Below, in pieces: positions 50,501 to 61,961 of a stretch of DNA of 64,000 nt. The position numbers were made by a program, and so were the translations under genes. Each line of letters starts with the position of its first letter. Positions within the stretch are counted from its first letter, which is position 1. The DNA lies in the NCBI RefSeq assembly GCF_964355755.1, contig NC_092678.1, forward strand, positions 19,504,922 through 19,568,921, in the 5' to 3' direction. Below the pieces are notes generated by a model that was not told where the DNA came from, searched no databases, and worked only from the letters and a program-made list of their open reading frames with translations. The DNA comes from Antedon mediterranea (Eukaryota; Echinodermata; Crinoidea; Comatulida; Antedonidae).

Positions 50501-53500
50501 ACTTTGCGCTGCATTATGGGACTGATCGCAAAAAAAAATCGACTTGAGTAATAATATTCAGCGCTTAGAGGTTTCACAACATTAGGGGTTATATAAATCC
50601 ACGATATTATTATTATTAAATAAACTGATGAGTAAACGAAACATATTTAGTGAATTTTTTTAAAGATATGCAAGTAACTTATTGTAGGCTTATAGAAATA
50701 TCAATTAGGCATACTGTATATGTTATTTGCTGGAACTTGTCAGACATCACTATTATTTTAATCTATTAAATCAATAATTCTTGTTTTATTTATTAAGCGA
50801 ATAATAATATGCCCTACTAATAATATAGTTAGGAGTTGTTTGTAAGATGCTGTCGAAGTATCCGATTTTCAGTACTTATTTGATGATGTCATATCACTAC
50901 CATATTTGTGTATTTCACTACCATATTTGGATTTACCACTACCATATTTGGGCAAAATCACACACACCTTATTGCTATCGCGAAATGTATTTACAATACA
51001 ACTTTTGTTTAGACATTCCACCATTTGTCAAATATTCCGGCAGGTGAAATTGCCATGTGGCGTTAGTAGAATATATAAGATAATTTAATTTAGAACAGGA
51101 CAAATAAAATATTATGTTCAGAAGATTTATATAATTTGTTTTCTATATTTTCTCTGTAGCATTTTATGCTGAGTATAAGCATTCTGGAAAAAGGAGTCGA
51201 ACTCTTACGAGAAGAAAAGCAAAGTCTGTAGCAGACGAGACTAGGCACAGATCGAATACATTAGGTACCAATGATTACCCTTCTCATTTACAAAGAAATG
51301 CTCGTTCCAAATCATTATCCACTGTCGAACACTTGAAAAATTCCGAATCTGAATTCACCATGACAACTATAAACAATAATACTATCAACGGTAGCGTGTC
51401 TTTGGAAAGTTTTAGTTCTAGAGAGGGCGGTAGTATAGATTCGGATTACGGAGCATTTGACATCGTTGGCGAAACTAATTCTTCGAGATTTCCTTGGCTG
51501 CGTGACGTCACAACTCAATGCGGAAATTCAAGAATGGTTGAGAAAAGTGTTCAGACAGAACCGATCTTGACGTGCGAACAGTGCGACGCGTCTGAAAGCA
51601 TGTCTGGCTGGCGAAATATGGAGCGAATTCGCAAGAACGGACTTCTTGTCATGCACGAACATAACGGCTTTGAGTACGGCGCCGACGTGGATCAGTTTAA
51701 CGCCGTCAGACCGCAGGCAGTGCGGTCCGGTCGTATGATAAAACGGATGGGTTCAAGCTCTGAGAATGGACTTAATATTTACAGGTCGGATGAAACAGTA
51801 TCGCCGCCTTTATCGCCTTGTCCGTCGCCAATAATGGTAAGTAACACTTGTTGCACATTTCAATTTAATTGTAATTTGTAAATGACTAGGCCTACTATAA
51901 AACAACTTAAATTTACACACCTGTCAGTATGTATACACAAATAAATAATCTGATTCATCGTAATTGTAATTTACAAACTTGTTATTATAACTATTAATAT
52001 TCGAGTGTTCTGTGTTGGGTAACCGAATGGTAGGGCACTTGACCGTCATACAGAGATACCCGGGTTCAATTCCCAACAACTCCCAGTCTACTCCGCTGTA
52101 AATGAGTACATGGGTGAAAATACTAGGGAGGATGGGTGGCGTGAAAAGGAACTAGGCCACCCTACCACATAATGCCGAGGTTCAGATATGAATACGTGAC
52201 TTTTTAATTCTTGAATAGGCCTACACTATTTTTGTTCAAAATAAAAACCGGTTCTCGAGTGTGTCGTACGAATCACACGTGGTATCCATGCCACCAATGA
52301 CTGCCCGGCATTTTGTATAGATTGAATATTGAAGGAGGGTGTGGGGGCTTGAAAAGTAATGCGCAAGTATAGAGGCGGGTATGAGTTTTAAGCTTAAGTA
52401 CTGAAATTAACTTAAATACTAAATATAATTTATTATGAAATGTATGTTATGTATGGTATGTATGGCAAGGCAATCAACGAAGTACAAACATTATGTATTT
52501 CTTTTCAAAAACGTTACGGATTGTCATGATGCGTATAATAAAGTGAGCAGGTCTACTACTGAATTCGTACAAGCACTAGCTTGGTGGTGCATATACACAG
52601 TAGTACATCCTTCTTTTGGTACACCTCTATTTAGAAGACACCTTTTTAAGGGATTTCTTTCCATGAAGTGACTAGGGGGAAATGTATTTTGAACACAGAG
52701 TCAACCCCTATTTATGGTACAGCTCTATTAAGGGGACAATCTAATTGGTCTCGAAGGTGTCCCTTTGACTGTTCAGCAATTCCCCTTTGACACACAATAA
52801 ATCTTCTCTCTCCCCCACCCTCCCCACTATTTTGAGACACCCTTCATGTCATGCTTTAGTACCGAATGGCCAATTGAACACTATTCAGGGGACAATCTTA
52901 TTTAGGGGGACAATCTTATTCAGGGGGACACCCTTATTGATGGACACGTGTTTGGGTCCCGTAGGGTACCCCTTGATAGCTCTACTGGTAGTAGGTCTAT
53001 TTCACTTTGTAGTAATACATATAAAGTACTCATCCCACAAATAGGCCTACTCGCGTGCGCTTTAAGATTACATTCGAGGGAAAATATTCTTGATTAAAAT
53101 CAAAACGATTACCGCACGAGATTATGTAGATTATACTGACAGTAATCGAAAGGTATGTTCACCGTATGAACCCTGTTACTATTATCTGACAGCACGTTGC
53201 ATACCGTTTATTTTAAATGCAAATTTCTGACGTCATCAGTCAACTCAAAATATTTACCTTATGATCAGTCAATACAATATTGATGTAATATAACCTATTT
53301 TAATTGCCTACCTGTTGCATATCATTAATTTACTTTAACTAATGACGTCAGCTGACGTCATATTTTAATTTAAATATTAATATCTTTACCTTAAACTTTA
53401 TGTGACATGAACAATCGATAAAATGTAATTGCAAACGTCGGAAATAATTATTTTCTTTACCTATTATGATTTAATTTATATTCAAATAACTCTCATATTC

Positions 53501-56500
53501 CAACATAAGATAAATGGAACTCTGAAGGCCTGTCAGATGGTTCGGTAACCCAACATTTTGGCGCTTTTTGCAATTTGGAAACCAATCACGACAATTAAGG
53601 GCGCGCAAAATTCCTGACGATGTTGTTTTACAGTCAGTCACGCCTAGTTTACCCGGGTGAGTTGGTAGGTGGAGTTACCAACTTACCCGGCCTAACTAAA
53701 CAACTGAATCGGCAAAAGTAAGGAATGCTGTCACTACAGCGCATGTGCAGATAAACTTATACGATGCTTCGTGCAGCCTTTATTCAGTCTATCACAAATC
53801 ACTAAAGACCACGTGATTATAAGACTACGCCCACTAATGAAGAGGAAAGTGAATGGGCGTGGTCTTGAAATGATAGTTTTGATTTCGTTCGTATTTTATT
53901 CCGAGTTACTTATCCGTTATCAGTTGGGTTTCTGCGTGTTCAGGTCTACTATTAAAAGGCATAACTTTTTTATTTGAACTTGGGCCTCAAATCGTAGACT
54001 CAATATTGGTTTAGTCTAGTAGGTCGGTACGTCGGTAGTACACAATTTTGAAATAATATTTGCCGTAATGTCTCCGGTACTTAACTATTATTAACCACAT
54101 AATTATGAAGTATGTGTCAATTACAAAAAAAAAAAATTGGTTCATGTGTTTTCAGATTTGGAAGAAGCAACTATAAATTATATTTTATTGTTTTCTTTAA
54201 AAATATTGTTTTATTTTGTATTTCCTCGAGGGGAAATATGATTTGTGTTTTTATTTCTCCTCAGACGGGTAAATAGGCCCACGCGTACGACGTTATAATT
54301 AGTGATCTGTCTAACCCGTCATGTCAAGTTTACAAACACATTATTTTAGTAATTTGGACTAGTCAACCGCAACTTTTGGTGTATGGTTGGGGAATTTCCC
54401 TTAATGTCAGTTACTGTATAAAAGGTGATTTATCTAGGCCTATATATTATATAGGCCTAGTTAAAGAATGTACGTGAACATTAAATATGTCCGTATAAAC
54501 TCTATACATCTGCATAATATAAATTGAAACCGAATATACAAACGTTTCCAGTAACAAAGGCATAATCCATGATACAGCATCACATATGTTTCTCATATGA
54601 GGCATCGACACTAACCTTTCTAAACCTAACCTTCCGCGAAACAGGTATCACATGTGATAAAATGGAAAGCTGTATTACGGAATTTGCCTATGATACTGCA
54701 GACTATAACATTGTCATTGGAGAGAATCGTGTGATTTTTTTATCTGTTTTTATCAGTTATTTTATGATGGTCACATTATGGTTTGTATTTGGAGGAACAC
54801 GATTATTATCAATGTATATGTTTAGTTTTCTGTTTTTATTAAATTATGTTTTTATTAAATTATGTTTATTAAACTGTATTTTAATATATCTTACCGGGAT
54901 TTCCTGGAGCCAAGCCTTGATATTGTGACGTATTACTTCATTCCAGCTAAACCGGTAACGATTAAAATCACACACAAACTGTAGTATAGGCTAGTTATTG
55001 TTGATACAGTCATTATTACTATCGCTTCATGTGACCCAGGCAGCCTACAAGCAGAACTCTGTAGGCCTACACCCTGATAGATAGCCTCATCTGTCTCTTA
55101 AATCCAAGTTCGCTTCATGTGACCCAGGCAGCCTACAAGCAGAACTCTGTAGGCAAACACCTTGATAGATATAGCCTCATCTACCTCTTAATTCCAAGTT
55201 TGCACCGAGTGTGTGCCGTATTTCTTAGCCTATGTGCTCTAAATTAATACATAGGCATAATATGGGGGTAAGTAGTCTGCTTATTATGCATCTGCCTTTT
55301 TGGCGCGCAATTTACTTTTTTTATTGTTGCATATTTTTCTCCACTTCATTTGAGTTGCTGTTTTTATCGATTCTGATCGATCATTTTTTCCAACCTGTCT
55401 ATCGGTATTATAATCAAGTATCCACATTCCAATTGCAAAATTCACCAAGCTAAGTACTCCTCTGTGATTTACTAATCTTTGTGTTCGCTTTAAAACAGTG
55501 AAAAGGTTTAGTACGTAGTACTTAAGTTAGGATTAATTTTGCAAAGTTACAAGTACTTAGATCGGCTCAAATCAGACATCCAATTCTTTTTTACTATTTA
55601 TGCTCTGTACTACAACAACCAAATAATTATTATTATCACTACCAAACATCGTGTAATTACATCAATATACAAATTGTATTTGCTTTTGCCGTGAGATTCA
55701 CAATACGTACATACATGTAGCAACACGTTAATTATTCTTTATGTTATTAAATATAACTTTTACACAAAGGGCTACCTGTAAACTCATATTCCATTGCCAC
55801 TTGTAGAGATTAAAAATTGTAATCAAATCTATATCACTCATTGTGGGGAAACTCTGTATTGAAATTAACATCTTCAATTTGTATTGTGAGTCATCGAATG
55901 GTATAGATTATACATTATTAATAGTAGCCTGTGAATCAATTCCAGCAACCTCTATTAGTGTACCGCGTCATCGTTGCTTAGCAACGCATGTGTTTTTTAA
56001 ATGTTTTATTTGAACTGCAACGAATTAGAAATCAAAAATAGTACAGAGAATCATCATATATTATAATCATCTTCGTTGTTGTCTTTTTCCTATTCACCGT
56101 CATCATCATCGCTGTCATCATCATCGTCATCATCGTCGTCGTCGTCATCGTCGTCATCATCATCGCCATCATCATCGACATCATCGTCATCATCGACATC
56201 ATTCATCATTACCATCATAATCAACATCATCAACATCATCATCATCATTTGTCATTATGCTTCGTCATCATCATCATTCATCATCATCATCATCATCTTC
56301 TTCTTTTTCACCGTCATCATCATCATTGCCAACATCTTTATCACGATATTATCAATACCATTGATAAACAAATACAACAAACTAAACCAGCACAATCATT
56401 ATAATCGTCATTATCATCTATCTAATTATTATCACCAGCATTTTAATTATCATCACCACCTGCACCATTATTATCACGTCATCACCATCATAATCATCGT

Positions 56501-59500
56501 CATCACCTTTGTAATCAGCATCGTCATGAAAATCATAGTAATCATCTTTACCATTTTCACCATTACCCTGGTTGTTATCAATGAAATATTCACATTTTTT
56601 TAATATCGGTAATAATATTAGCAATGTTATTTATTCAAGATAGAAAGTTCAGACTATGACGGTGAATCACCGCCAACGCAGATTGCATATACTTCACATT
56701 TATTCACATCACTATCAAATCTGATGTGCAAAATATACATACTCTTTAGTGTGGGTTTTATTGGGATAATTAAAAAAAACACATGCCAAATCGGTATAAA
56801 TCTCCTCATATACATAGTATTTTACGTCTCAGAAATGACGTTCAACGTAGGTGAAAGTTCGAATGAGCCCGGTCATTACACTGCCGTTCAACTAGTAGAT
56901 TTCCGATACAGATATATATCTGCCGCCTATTTTATTCAAACGATTAATTCCTAGTAAAAGTTTTGTCCGATAACGGTTAACCACAAAATATGACAATCAA
57001 TGGTTTGTTATATACTTTATAGTTATATGCCGGGTACACTGAACTCATTGGTTGGGTGGTAACTTTCTAGTTCCATACCGGAACAAAAGACTGTACTTTA
57101 TATACCAACACACACGCTCCTTTAAGATTGCCCGTATTATAATAATCATTATACCTGCCTATATAGTTATTTTAATAAACATGATATCTAAATTTAGTCG
57201 TTAGACGTCATGAATCATTTACGTCTTTGCTTTAACCGTTGTCGGGTTAGTTGTGTCGGGTCACCCCGACAACAGTACTCTCCCTATTACCCACACGTTT
57301 CATTTAAGATTGCGCGTATTATAACAATCAGAATAATGATACTGCCTATATAGTTATTTTAATAAACATGATATCTAAATTTAGTCGTTAGACGTCTCTC
57401 ATGAATCATTTACGTCTTAGCTTTCACCATTGTCGGTTCGCTTACCTCCCTGTAGGCTAGTACGTCCACAAAACGTATACAACAAAATGTATAATTCGCA
57501 GAAATCATATTTACTTCAACAGTAAGAAGTAAACCCTAGGCGTCTTCACCTTTAAATTTTGCTAATTAATTTCCTACTGTAAAAATATAATGTACGATAC
57601 TATTAAAATTGACATTTTGGATATAAAATACACCGTTCAAACACGTAAAATCTAACATTATACATTCTATATATAGAAGCTTGATCATATGAAACCTGTA
57701 ATGAATCAATGCTACGTTGGTCATCGTCTGAATAGAAACAAACAAAAATACAAGAAGTATCATCACTAGCATTATATGTGTACATAATTACTGTGTTTCT
57801 ACAAATGTATACAGTTATTATTTGAATCCCTCCTTTGATATACCTTACTAAAGGAAACGAGCAAGGGGAAATGCATGGTTTACACTACGGCCCAACTGCT
57901 ATTCAAGCGGCACTCCTATTACGGGGACAACGAAGTCCCTTAAAAGAGGTTCTTCTTTAATAGCATTCTGCTACACTAATAATTCGTTCTAACAAAAGTG
58001 GCACGTTTCTATATAAATGAGCACATCTTGGTCAATAAACATTAGCTTACTAGGGAAACGCCTTTTACATGTTTTTCCAGTCTTCAATCAATATTTAATC
58101 AATACTATTCAATCAATAATATTCAGTGAATCAAAATCAATCAATAATATTCAATGAATCAATATCAGTCAATATCAGTAATTTTAATCAATAATTTCAA
58201 TCAATGATATTCATTCAATAATGTACAATCAATAATGTTTTATCAATAATGTTTTATCAATGATATTCAATCAATAATGTTCAATCAATAATGTTTTATC
58301 AATAATGTTTTATCAATGATATTCAATCAAAAATGTTCAATCAATAATGTTTTATCAATAATGTTTTATCAATGATATTTAATCAATAATGTTCAATCAA
58401 TAATGTTTTATCAATGATATTCAATCAATAATGTTCAATCAATAATGTTTTATCAATAATGTTTTATCAATGATATTTAATCAATAATGTTCAATCAATA
58501 ATGTTTTATCGATAATGTTTTATCAATGATATTCAATCAATAATGTTCAATCAATAATGTTTTATCAATAATGTTTTATCAATGATATTCAATCAATAAT
58601 GTTCAATCAAAAATGTTTTATCAATAATGTTTTATCAATAATGTTTTATCAATAATGTTTTATCAATGTTTTATCAATGATAATCAATAATGTTGAACCA
58701 GAAATGTTAATCAATATTAGTATATCAATAATATTAAATCAATAATATTCATCAATAATATTCAATCAGTAATGCTCAATCAATAAAATTCAATCAATAT
58801 TGTTAATTCAATATCGTTCAATCAATAATATTCTATCAATAATGTCCAATCAATAATGTCCAATCAATAATTGTAAATCGATAATATTCAATCAATAATA
58901 TTCAATCTATTATATATTTTTTCAGTTGTTTTGTAACGTTTCCATTTATTACAGTACAATACAAGTACTGTACGGCTATGTACAAAATGTGTGGATGTGT
59001 TATCAGGGCGTTTCAAGTACTGTGCTTGGTAGTTTCCAGTTTCGTCTTCCTACGTTTTTGTTATTGTAATCTTATAATTATTTTCTTTTAATTTCCTCTT
59101 CGTGTTTTTGTTTGTTATTGGTAATCTTTTAATTATTTTCTTTAAATGTTAATTGCTTGTTTGTTTGTGGTGTGTTGTTGCTATGCCAGTAAAAAAATCA
59201 TCAGTAATTAATATTAATTAATTCAAAGTCGAATTTGAGTGTTTTAGTAAGGGCAAGTCTTTTATCTAGCAAATGGTATGAGTTTTCCAATGTTTGAAAT
59301 GTTGCCGGGTCATTATGTCCACCGTCAGAGCACATGACTGTAAGACTATGATTGTATTGGCTGATTTCATATACCTCAGTGAACTAATCAGTAAGGTGCA
59401 TGGCTAACGTCTGCACAAAAAGCTAGTTTCTACATTTTGTTTGTCAACTGGACTACACTTGCAAACTTTGAAACTTGTCTTGCCAAACTCGGGATTTGCT

Positions 59501-61961
59501 GAACTAGGTATTCTATTTTTTTTTCTCGAACATATTGTGAAAGTGAACATTTTTAATAATTTTAATCCAAATAATGGTAACTATATCCATCATTGCTACG
59601 TGGTTCGTCTCCACCCCCTTTCTCTTCCCACTATTCCCAACAGTTACTTACTTAGGCCAACTGATACATACTCTACCTTTGTGGACGATCAACAGAGAAT
59701 GGAATAGCGATGAAGCATCTTTTTTATGGTATCAAGTCGCTGAGGTCTATTTTCTGGCAGGAGTTATTATAATTATAGCTCACTATGTTGGTCGGTTGGT
59801 CGATGAGTCGGTAAACACTAACTCAAATTTGCGCACGCGACTGCAGCCATGTATATGGCCCTTTTAGCTTAAAGACATGTTTAACAATAATGTATTGTAA
59901 TGGCCAATTCAGGAAATGAGGTGGGCGACTTTGACACTATCTAGGTTAATATTCTAATAGTACCAAAACGATCATGTTGTTTATCGCATTACACACAAAG
60001 GGCCTAGATGATTTACTCTGTATTTAAATATATTATACGTAGGCCTATATTTATAATACGTTCGTCTATATTTATGTTTACTAGTACTTTCCTCCATGTT
60101 GTACTGTACGCCATATTATTTCACAGAATCATGACCGTATTCGATTTATTTCTAGGAAATTAGCCCGTTGAATCCTGGAAATTATATTCGATCAGTTACT
60201 GTCATCACAAATAGTCTCCGTTGTAATATCTGCAATGTACATTAATTTCCAATTAGGCCGAGTTTGTATTAAGATACGTTTGTCGATTGTGATATCAAAA
60301 GAATTGCTTTTAATTCAAAGGTAGTATCTATTGTTTAATTTGGTTGATGTCAGGCAATCGATTAAGGTAACGTATATACAGGTTATTATCAGGGCTACCG
60401 TCACCAGGACGTCCGATTGACGCTGACGCTCACTTTGTGTGAAGGAGGATGAAGACGAGTGATAATTTTATTTTTGTTTATTTTTGCGACGCTCATTTTT
60501 GTTTGAGAGGGGGATATTATTTTAGTATTATGTTTTTATCGGGTTTTTTTTCTTTTTTTGTTTTAACATTTTAAAATACCATTAATTAATTTGTATACAG
60601 ATTTATTCAGTTATGATGACAACAACTGGGGCCCGCATTAGAAGCAATAGCTTGTCTAATGAGAGCCCCTACAATACAAATACGCAGACATAGAAAGAGA
60701 AACAATGTTGAGCACGATGTTATATCATTTGTTGTTTGTGTCACCTTAAAATATCTATATAGTCGCAATAATACGATGGCTTTTGTGGAATCATCTTCAC
60801 TCTCTTAACAATTTAACGTAAACAAAGAGAGAAAAAACAACTAAAGGGCAAATAGTATTTCCATGTTGACCAACCAGTCAATGGTAACCACACCATTCCG
60901 CGTATCGTACAGTTGACTGACTTCGTCTAAATCTATTTTGAAGTCTAAAAAGAAGTTAAATCAGCGAAGCGTTAAGTCTTTTTCAGAAAGATGAGAAAGA
61001 TACATTATAGAAAAAAATGTTACAATTCCGGAAATTATTTGTTTGATTATGTTGCTCTCTCATAGTTAAATACGGTAATCTAATTCTAATACGTTATTTA
61101 TAGTGAGAGCGTAATGATAAATACGCTAGTTTAAACTAAAACCGCAATGTCTTCTTAGTAAATGGCTGGCTTAGGTACGAATGGACACAAACAGATTCTA
61201 AAGCATTATCGAGCTAAATAAAGACATTTAAAGGAAAGAATTAGCAACGGATCATTATTAGGCCTCTTTGTTTATTTTTAAACAACACAAGAATATCATT
61301 AATTCTTACCTGTTCAGTAGTAATACACTCCGCTGATTTCCACCGACATGTGGTATTAGTGCTTGGAAGCTATTCCAAGGTATACGGTTTACAAATAGAC
61401 TTACGTAACGATTTAAAATGAGAAATGTTAGTGAATATGAAAGTACAAATAGGGAAGCATAATTCATTGTTCTGCAGTTTAAACCACTTACGACAGGTTA
61501 TATTGTACTAGAATGGCATCCTTTTACAGTAGTATCAAAAAGGTAAAGAAAATTGTTTAGTTTGATAGTTTGATTTGTCAGTGGTCAGTTCGATCTATTA
61601 TTATCAAGCGCGTTCTTGGACAATTATCATTGGTTTATTGGGTATTTGGTGTTTCATAAAATGGAAATATATACATGCACGTGAGAAGTTTATTTTAGAA
61701 CACTAGCGTTGGAAAAGCAGAAGATTCAACTACTGAAATACTAATGGTATTAATTACCTTTTTATTACCTTACTTATTGAGCATACATGCCATAGGATTA
61801 AGAATTATATGGTTTCGATTCGTTGATATTTATATTAAAAGTATTTTTCTTTTTGTTGCAGAATTTTAAGTTTAATCAACATCGGCGAGTTCCTTCAAAT
61901 CCACGATTAGTTGTCACACTGGATTCAGATTCTGACTACTCTTACCATGAGGACACTCAGA
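35093..61961 (+). CDS. Unidentified basic Ser-rich protein, N-terminal 413 residues (3 exons, continues beyond window)
   Basis: Coding pieces 35093-35555, 51160-51836 and 61862-61961 join in phase (463, 677 and 100 nt). The start is supported by an in-frame TGA two codons upstream and by A at -3 with G at +4. No signal peptide, membrane segment or folded domain is visible; composition suggests a disordered cytoplasmic or nuclear scaffold or regulator. Basic-Ser clusters occur at RRSS (29-32), RRRSL (39-43), RKLS (113-116) and RSKSLS (203-208). Three Ser-Pro sites fall in SPPLSPCPSP (369-378). KSVQTE at 283-288 fits the LC8 dynein light chain motif. A conserved-looking stretch (LLVMHEHNGFEYGADVDQF, 316-334) may be the edge of a folded region. 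The catalytic or structural part is presumably encoded to the right. I could not name the family. Confidence 0.75.
35628..35822. repeat. Dispersed 'AGGGGACA' repeat, copy in intron 1
   Basis: TATTAAGGGGACATTTCTATT, AGGGGACACTTT and GGTGTCCCCCGGGGTCC. Related stretches occur at 11030-11095, 52600-52975 and 57885-57960. Confidence 0.55.
37712..37845. mobile_element. Hairpin element family B
   Basis: AAGCTCTGTGTACACTATCAA ... ATTTGATAGTATAGACA; intron 1 of the plus-strand gene. Confidence 0.7.
38399..38640 (-). repeat. Dispersed repeat with degenerate tRNA, copy 2
   Basis: Same element as 30223-30480, with a deletion in the D arm (CCATTACCCACTGG) and substitutions near the T arm, so no cloverleaf forms. 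It is flanked on its tail side by ATATATATATAA. Confidence 0.7.
38798..38877. repeat. 20-bp tandem repeat, 4 copies
   Basis: Unit GGTTACATAATGGCGCGTGC; GC-rich compared with the flanking intron. Confidence 0.85.
40881..41029. mobile_element. TIR family E, copy 2
   Basis: Left AAGGCGAATTCCGTAATAC, right CTGTATCACGCAATCTT; diverged copy of the family. A 76-codon minus-strand frame across it is a repeat shadow. Confidence 0.55.
43451..43739. mobile_element. Hairpin element family B interrupted by a LINE-like 3' end
   Basis: The left arm (TCTCTGTCTACTCTATCAAC) and right arm (GTTTGGTAGTGTAGACAGAGC) are split by about 125 bp at 43521-43645. That insert has TTTATTGTATTG tracts and ends in AACAATAAACTTGAAACG. 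Confidence 0.6.
44015..44276. repeat. 131-bp direct tandem duplication
   Basis: 44015-44145 and 44146-44276 are nearly identical (differences such as ACTG/AATG and GAGGAGG/GGTGAGG), so the duplication is recent. Confidence 0.9.
44872..45057 (+). CDS. Possible small secreted peptide ORF (61 aa), unproven
   Basis: MQTFTFSVRMIGLIVLCSLL is followed by WRAIGTLQA and a hydrophobic, Trp/Gly-containing rest (NFGWWVGNHLTGVKEVNY). The N terminus looks like a signal peptide with an alanine-type cleavage site. A donor-like GGG|GTAAAG lies near the end, so it could be an exon. Against it: AGGCCTA repeat material is embedded, the frame is short, there is no homology I recognise, and it lies within intron 1 of the larger gene. 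Confidence 0.2.
   Translation: MQTFTFSVRMIGLIVLCSLLWRAIGTLQAVNVLANLASIPIIANFGWWVGNHLTGVKEVNY
46690..47605. repeat. 63-bp satellite-like array, 10 units in three blocks
   Basis: Unit TTTATATCAGCACTCGTTTC, then CAGATGACTTGCAATAGTCA and GTTAGACTCTATCTACTGACACG. There are six units at 46690-47062, one at about 47188-47250 and three at 47420-47605. The blocks are separated by related spacers containing GGTTGTTGGTTTAGAG and GACAATAAACGGCG, giving a longer outer period. Confidence 0.9.
48171..48398. mobile_element. Hairpin element family A (rearranged, nested)
   Basis: A short hairpin (TAAAGCGTGGTTCCC ... GGGAACCAAGCTTAA) is followed at once by a second copy (AAAGCTTGGTTCTCAGTAG ... AGTGGGAACCACGCTTAA). 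Confidence 0.65.
49437..49562 (+). mobile_element. (ATT)n tract and LINE-like 3' end
   Basis: A short hairpin-bearing stretch (GGGTCCCTGGAAATCAG, then GTTAGGGAACTGG) is followed by CTATGTAAATATTGTTGAAA and TAAAA, resembling CR1/L2-type LINE 3' ends. A (TTA)n tract precedes it. No coding part remains. Confidence 0.4.
50083..50206. mobile_element. Hairpin element family A
   Basis: Carries AATTGACCAATCACAAG and its inverse, and ends GTTCTAGTGGGAACCAAGCTT. The tRNA-type SINE lies about 130 bp downstream. Confidence 0.65.
50332..50618 (+). mobile_element. tRNA-derived SINE with conserved body and (ATT)n tail
   Basis: The head contains a B-box, GAGGTTCGAATC. The body has CTCTCTCCACCCAGGAGTAT followed by AAATGGGTACC, a block I recognise from many invertebrate SINEs. 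The 3' end is a LINE-like TATATAAATCCACGATATTATTATT. Confidence 0.7.
50884..50965. mobile_element. Fragment of family B (inner motif)
   Basis: Repeats of ATATCACTACCATATTTG-type motif (three units) without terminal arms. Confidence 0.55.
51160..51836 (+). CDS. Plus-strand gene, second coding exon
   Basis: Acceptor TTTTCTCTGTAG|CA, donor ATAATG|GTAAGT. Encodes residues 155-380. The frame is open from the acceptor, well upstream of the first Met (51333), so it is an internal exon. Contains KRSRTLTRRKAKS, KSVQTE, CEQC and SPPLSPCPSP. G+C is clearly above the flanks across 51440-51840. Confidence 0.82.
52011..52206 (+). mobile_element. tRNA-derived SINE (different body)
   Basis: A-box-like GGTAACCGAATGGTAGGGC and B-box GGGTTCAATTCC lie about 35 bp apart. 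The body (CTCCGCTGTAAATGAGTAC, ACTAGGCCACCC) differs from the element at 50332. It sits in intron 2 of the plus-strand gene. Confidence 0.55.
52600..52975. repeat. Dispersed 'AGGGGACA' repeat, long copy in intron 2
   Basis: CTCTATTAAGGGGACAATC, AGGTGTCCCTTTGACTG, and three tandem GGGGGACAATCTTATT-like units ending GGGTCCCGTAGGGTACC. The open frames here are repeat shadows. Confidence 0.6.
54558..54689. mobile_element. TIR family E, copy 3
   Basis: Left AGGCATAATCCATGATACAG, right GCTGTATTACGGAATTTGCCT, nearly exact inverted ends. Explains the start of a 119-codon plus-strand open frame, which is therefore not called as a gene. Confidence 0.6.
55023..55200. repeat. 88-bp tandem duplication
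   Basis: Two copies of CGCTTCATGTGACCCAGGCA ... GCCTCATCTNCCTCTTAA. Confidence 0.85.
56097..56540. repeat. (ATC/GTC)n microsatellite region
   Basis: Trinucleotide TCA/TCG repeats, interrupted after about 56330. Gives long poly-Ser or Ile/His frames on the plus strand and an Asp-rich frame on the minus strand, none credible as genes. Confidence 0.9.
57121..57434. repeat. About 182-bp direct duplication
   Basis: TTTAAGATTGCNCGTATTAT through GTCGTTAGACGTC and TCATGAATCATTTACGTCTT appears twice, starting at 57121 and 57303. Confidence 0.85.
57880..57965. repeat. Dispersed 'AGGGGACA' repeat, short copy
   Basis: CTCCTATTACGGGGACAACG then AAGTCCCTTAAAAGAGGTTC. Confidence 0.5.
58075..58915. repeat. 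14-bp minisatellite with 56-bp higher-order unit
   Basis: Monomer TCAATAATGTTYNA. In 58201-58640 monomers are ordered A-B-C-C (A=TCAATGATATTCAA, B=TCAATAATGTTCAA, C=TCAATAATGTTTTA). A-type monomers start at 58201, 58257, 58313, 58369, 58411, 58467, 58523 and 58579. Both flanks are degenerate. Confidence 0.95.
59775..59868. repeat. Dispersed repeat with internal (GGTC/GGTT)n, copy 3
   Basis: TATAGCTCACTATGTTGG, a short GGTC run, TAAACACTAACTC, GCAGCCATGTATATGGCC. It overlaps the end of two spurious open frames. Confidence 0.65.
61862..61961 (+). CDS. Plus-strand gene, third coding exon
   Basis: Acceptor TTTTTGTTGCAG|AA, donor CAGA|GTAAGT. The in-phase frame gives NFKFNQHRRVPSNPRLVVTL, then DSDSDYSYHEDTQ, 33 residues with no stop. 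The basic-then-acidic Ser/Asp composition matches the preceding exons. Exon size and both splice sites are good; the link to exon 2 is by phase and style only. Confidence 0.65.

Larger units (their letters stand above)
35556..51159. other. Intron 1 of the plus-strand gene (15.6 kb)
   Basis: Bounded by donor GTAAGA and acceptor TTCTCTGTAG. Filled with repeats listed separately. A 95-codon minus-strand frame at 39922-40209 lies in locally more GC-rich DNA, but I recognise no domain. Skipped or alternative exons cannot be excluded by eye. Confidence 0.6.
51837..61861. other. Intron 2 of the plus-strand gene (10 kb)
   Basis: Donor GTAAGT, acceptor TTTTTGTTGCAG. Contains a SINE, TIR family E, the ATC microsatellite and the 56-bp higher-order minisatellite. 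Stretches 53045-54557 and 59869-61861 show nothing beyond short inverted repeats such as 53650-53700 (TTACCCGGGTGAGTTGGTA with its inverse). Confidence 0.6.

Noticed and set aside
54569-54928. 119-codon frame with a hydrophobic C-terminal half
   Set aside because: Its first third is TIR family E and the rest is AT-rich hydrophobic translation; no homologue recognised.
56076-56624. 175-codon plus-strand frame with poly-Ser and 68-codon Asp-rich minus frame
   Set aside because: Both come from the (ATC/GTC)n microsatellite.
56642-56683. Possible cassette exon of the plus-strand gene (IESSDYDGESPPTQ), similar in style to exon 61862
   Set aside because: In phase and preceded by an AAG acceptor, but the 3' side reads CAG|ATTGCA with no GT donor; called coincidence or a dead exon.
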